From: Acetobacter ghanensis
GTDB lineage: Bacteria; Pseudomonadota; Alphaproteobacteria; Acetobacterales; Acetobacteraceae
DNA length: 64,000 nt
Reading direction: 5' to 3'
Assembly (NCBI RefSeq): GCF_001499675.1
Contig: NZ_LN609303.1
Coordinates: 1 to 64,000, forward strand
Shown piece after piece: positions 62,174 to 64,000 of the stretch. The notes beneath the pieces were generated by a model. That model did not search any database and had not been told where the DNA came from. It saw nothing but the letters and a program-made list of their open reading frames with translations. A program made the translations under genes and the position numbers. Numbering within the stretch: the first letter of the stretch is position 1; each line of letters starts with the position of its first letter.

Positions 62174-62244
62174 TAATTACATAATTGAAATTATGGCGCA
62201 TTCGCAGCCGCTTTGAAGCGCCATTTTAATATGAATACGAAGGT

Positions 62245-63517
62245 AGAGGGTCCGAAAAACCCTATGGTTTTAGCTCTGTCTCTGTGATGACTGGAGGAGT
62301 GGCTGATGACGCAGTCTGGTTTCTTTGATGTTGAAGAGCGGCTTGCTCGGTTGAGTGGGCTTGGTGACCAACTTGAAGCATTTTCCCGGATTGTGGATTT
62401 TGAGGTGTTCCGTCCGGAGTTGAACAAGGCACTGGCCTATTCAGACGGAAGAAAAGGCGGGCGTCCTCCGTTTGATCCAGTGCTGATGTTCAAAATTCTG
62501 CTCATCCAGACGCTGAACAATTTGTCCGACGAACGGACGGAATACCTGATCAACGACCGCCTGTCCTTCATGCGCTTCCTTGGTCTAGGGCTGTCTGACC
62601 GCGTGCCTGATGCCAGGACCGTCTGGCTGTTCCGGGAACGTCTGACACAGGCGGGAGCAATTGATGTTTTGTTCAACCGCTTTGATGCGACCCTGCGGAA
62701 TGCCGGTTATCTCCCCATGTCAGGCCAGATCCTGGACGCGACACTGGTAGCGGCCCCGAAGCAGCGCAATACCAATGAGGAGAAGGCCGATCTGCGGGAA
62801 GGACGGATCCCACAGGATTGGCAGGACAAGCCGTCAAAGCTGTCCCATAAAGATCGTCATGCGCGATGGACGCTGAAGTTCACCAAAGCAAAGCGTCAGG
62901 ATGACGGGACGATCCCGTCTACGGATCTCGCCATCCCTTTCTTTGGCTATAAATCGCATATTTCCATCGACCGGAAATTTCGGCTGATCCGCAAATGGAA
63001 AACGACGGATGCCGCTACCAGCGATGGTGCCAGACTACGTGAGGGGCTTCTTGGTCGCAGCAATACGGCGTCTGATGTCTGGGCCGACACGGCCTATCGC
63101 TCAAAAGCCAACGAAGACTTCATGGAAAAGCAGGACTTTGTTTCGAAGGTCCATCGCAAGAAGCCTCATCTCAAACCCATGCCCCGGCATATCCAGCGGT
63201 CCAATGCCGGAAAATCCATTATCCGGTCTCGTGTCGAGCATGTCTTTGCGGATCAGAAATCGCAAACGGGATTATTCGTCCGGACCGTGGGCATTACCCG
63301 AGCCACCATGAGGATCGGACTGGCCAATATCGTCTATAATATGCGTCGCTTTCTTCTCCTGAAGCGGATTAACGCGATCGCGTAGCAATCCAGAGCATGA
63401 GACCCTCTCTCTACTCAATACGCAGAGTGAAAATCAGGGCCACGAACCAGCAATCAATACGCTAAAAAACTAAAATCAGGCAAAAAGACAATCAATCAAC
63501 GGTTCTTCGAACCTTCC
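62245..63517 (+). mobile_element. IS5-family insertion sequence, about 1.27 kb
   Basis: Left end AGAGGGTCCGAAAAACC and right end (inward) GGAAGGTTCGAAGAACC, 13 of 17 matching. Contains an intact transposase. The exact end points are approximate; no clear target duplication is visible. Confidence 0.85.
62306..63385 (+). CDS. IS5-family transposase, 359 aa
   Basis: MTQSGFFDVEERLARLSGLG; DUF772-like N-terminus (PFDPVLMFKILLIQTLNNLSDERTEYLINDRLSFMRFLG) and DDE domain (ILDATLV, VWADTAYRS, SRVEHVFADQK). Complete; related to the remnant at 49690. Confidence 0.93.
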   Translation: MTQSGFFDVEERLARLSGLGDQLEAFSRIVDFEVFRPELNKALAYSDGRKGGRPPFDPVLMFKILLIQTLNNLSDERTEYLINDRLSFMRFLGLGLSDRVPDARTVWLFRERLTQAGAIDVLFNRFDATLRNAGYLPMSGQILDATLVAAPKQRNTNEEKADLREGRIPQDWQDKPSKLSHKDRHARWTLKFTKAKRQDDGTIPSTDLAIPFFGYKSHISIDRKFRLIRKWKTTDAATSDGARLREGLLGRSNTASDVWADTAYRSKANEDFMEKQDFVSKVHRKKPHLKPMPRHIQRSNAGKSIIRSRVEHVFADQKSQTGLFVRTVGITRATMRIGLANIVYNMRRFLLLKRINAIA

Positions 63518-63562
63518 AAATGACCGGGCGGAATCCGAATAAGAAATGATGTCGATACGCCG

Positions 63563-63591
63563 TTGACACGTGGCGTTGTGGCCTGTAGTAT
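63563..63591 (+). promoter_or_regulatory. Sigma-70 promoter of mazEF
   Basis: -35 TTGACA (63563-63568), 17-bp spacer, -10 TAGTAT (63586-63591), 30 bp before the mazE start. Good match to the consensus. Confidence 0.7.
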
Positions 63592-63621
63592 CGACTTCGT
63601 TAATACGTTATGGTGGTAACG

Positions 63622-63864
63622 ATGAAGGCTGTGGTAAAAAAGTGGGGAAATAGTGCGTCTGTCCGCATCCCCGCCTCAGTGTTGGCAGCGGCTGGTTTGA
63701 AGCTGGATCAGCCGGTCGATGTGCGCGAGGAAAGTGGTCGCGTCATCATCGAGCCAGTCACAGTCGCAGAATACGATCTGGCGGATCTGTTGGCAGGGAT
63801 TACCCCGGAGAATGTTCATTCCGAAGTAAATTTCGGAGCAGCGGTCGGCGGAGAACGTCTCTGA
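63622..63864 (+). CDS. mazE: MazE-type antitoxin, 80 aa
   Basis: MKAVVKKWGNSASVRIPASVL is the MazE/AbrB DNA-binding fold. The C-terminal part is acidic. Start at 63622 chosen (family start); ATG 63610 is possible. mazF starts 1 bp after its stop. Confidence 0.9.
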   Translation: MKAVVKKWGNSASVRIPASVLAAAGLKLDQPVDVREESGRVIIEPVTVAEYDLADLLAGITPENVHSEVNFGAAVGGERL

Positions 63865-63865
63865 T

Positions 63866-64000
63866 ATGGCCGTCTATGTGCCAGATGCCGGCGATATCGT
63901 CTGGCTCGATTTTTCGCCGCAGACTGGACACGAGCAGGCCGGTCATCGACCTGCCGTCGTTCTCTCGCCGGTGGCTTATAATCGGATTGGCCTGATGCTG
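63866..64000 (+). CDS. mazF: MazF-type endoribonuclease toxin, cut by window end
   Basis: 45 codons visible: MAVYVPDAGDIVWLDFSPQTGHEQAGHRPAVVLSPVAYN, the start of MazF/PemK (GDIVWLDF...GHEQAGHRPAVVLS). It cleaves mRNA. The rest is beyond the window. Confidence 0.9.
   Translation, partial: MAVYVPDAGDIVWLDFSPQTGHEQAGHRPAVVLSPVAYNRIGLML

Overview
The window looks like a large plasmid of an acetic acid bacterium (Acetobacteraceae, e.g. Komagataeibacter, Gluconacetobacter, Acetobacter or Gluconobacter). The reasons are a high-GC alphaproteobacterial backbone, an iteron/RepA/ParAB replication unit, IS5-, IS110-, IS256-, IS701- and IS3-type elements, and a LuxI/LuxR pair of the kind known from Komagataeibacter. 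There are no rRNA, tRNA or CRISPR features and no recognisable relaxase, type IV secretion or phage structural genes. The genus is inferred from overall character and was not tested by search.

Region 1 (1-24.2 kb) is the GC-rich plasmid backbone, transcribed almost entirely leftward: an ArdC antirestriction protein, a DUF2312/GapR-like protein, a DUF1173 protein, an HD-GYP protein, a UvrD-like helicase broken by one in-frame stop, a Toprim protein, a secreted DNA/RNA nuclease, several small hypotheticals, a 655-aa ParB-like protein and a 1709-aa methyltransferase-helicase. Start/stop overlaps of 4-23 nt tie many of these into operons. Many are preceded by very large GC-rich inverted repeats lying in the presumed 5' leaders, which I regard as the most intriguing possibly undescribed signal here. 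Region 2 (24.2-28.8 kb) is the replication and maintenance core: two copies of an 18/16-bp palindrome, parA, a parB-like partner, convergent repA, an iteron array and a tyrosine recombinase.

Region 3 (28.9-39.3 kb) holds accessory metabolism and regulators: MBL hydrolase, YciI, LysR, SDR, AraC, DUF2938, Rrf2, then an IS3-family element sitting between two unrelated truncated genes, then TetR, isochorismatase-like hydrolase and a DHA2 transporter. Region 4 (39.4-45.6 kb) is a module between two direct copies of a ~62-bp hairpin-bearing repeat. It contains a LysR regulator and the B12-independent, folate-independent methionine synthase pair mesD-mesX. Divergent from these is a complete cobalamin riboswitch followed by a Rieske oxygenase and two unknown genes. 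The arrangement suggests a cassette used when B12 is lacking.

Region 5 (45.6-64 kb) is a mosaic of stability genes and mobile DNA: a trypsin-like protease behind a 30-bp perfect palindrome, PemK/Phd-type, VapBC and MazEF toxin-antitoxin pairs, a DUF1612 protein, a nested pile of IS5/IS701/IS256, an OhrR regulator, a globin-coupled chemoreceptor and a PAS-GGDEF-EAL protein (both frameshifted), a second IS3 element, a ClC channel flanked by identical IS5-type ends, an IS110 fragment, and a luxI-luxR quorum-sensing pair beside a 42-bp inverted repeat. Four apparent frameshifts (HD-GYP, IS701, globin receptor, GGDEF-EAL) are each restored by adding one base to a homopolymer, so sequencing undercalls are a serious alternative to gene decay.
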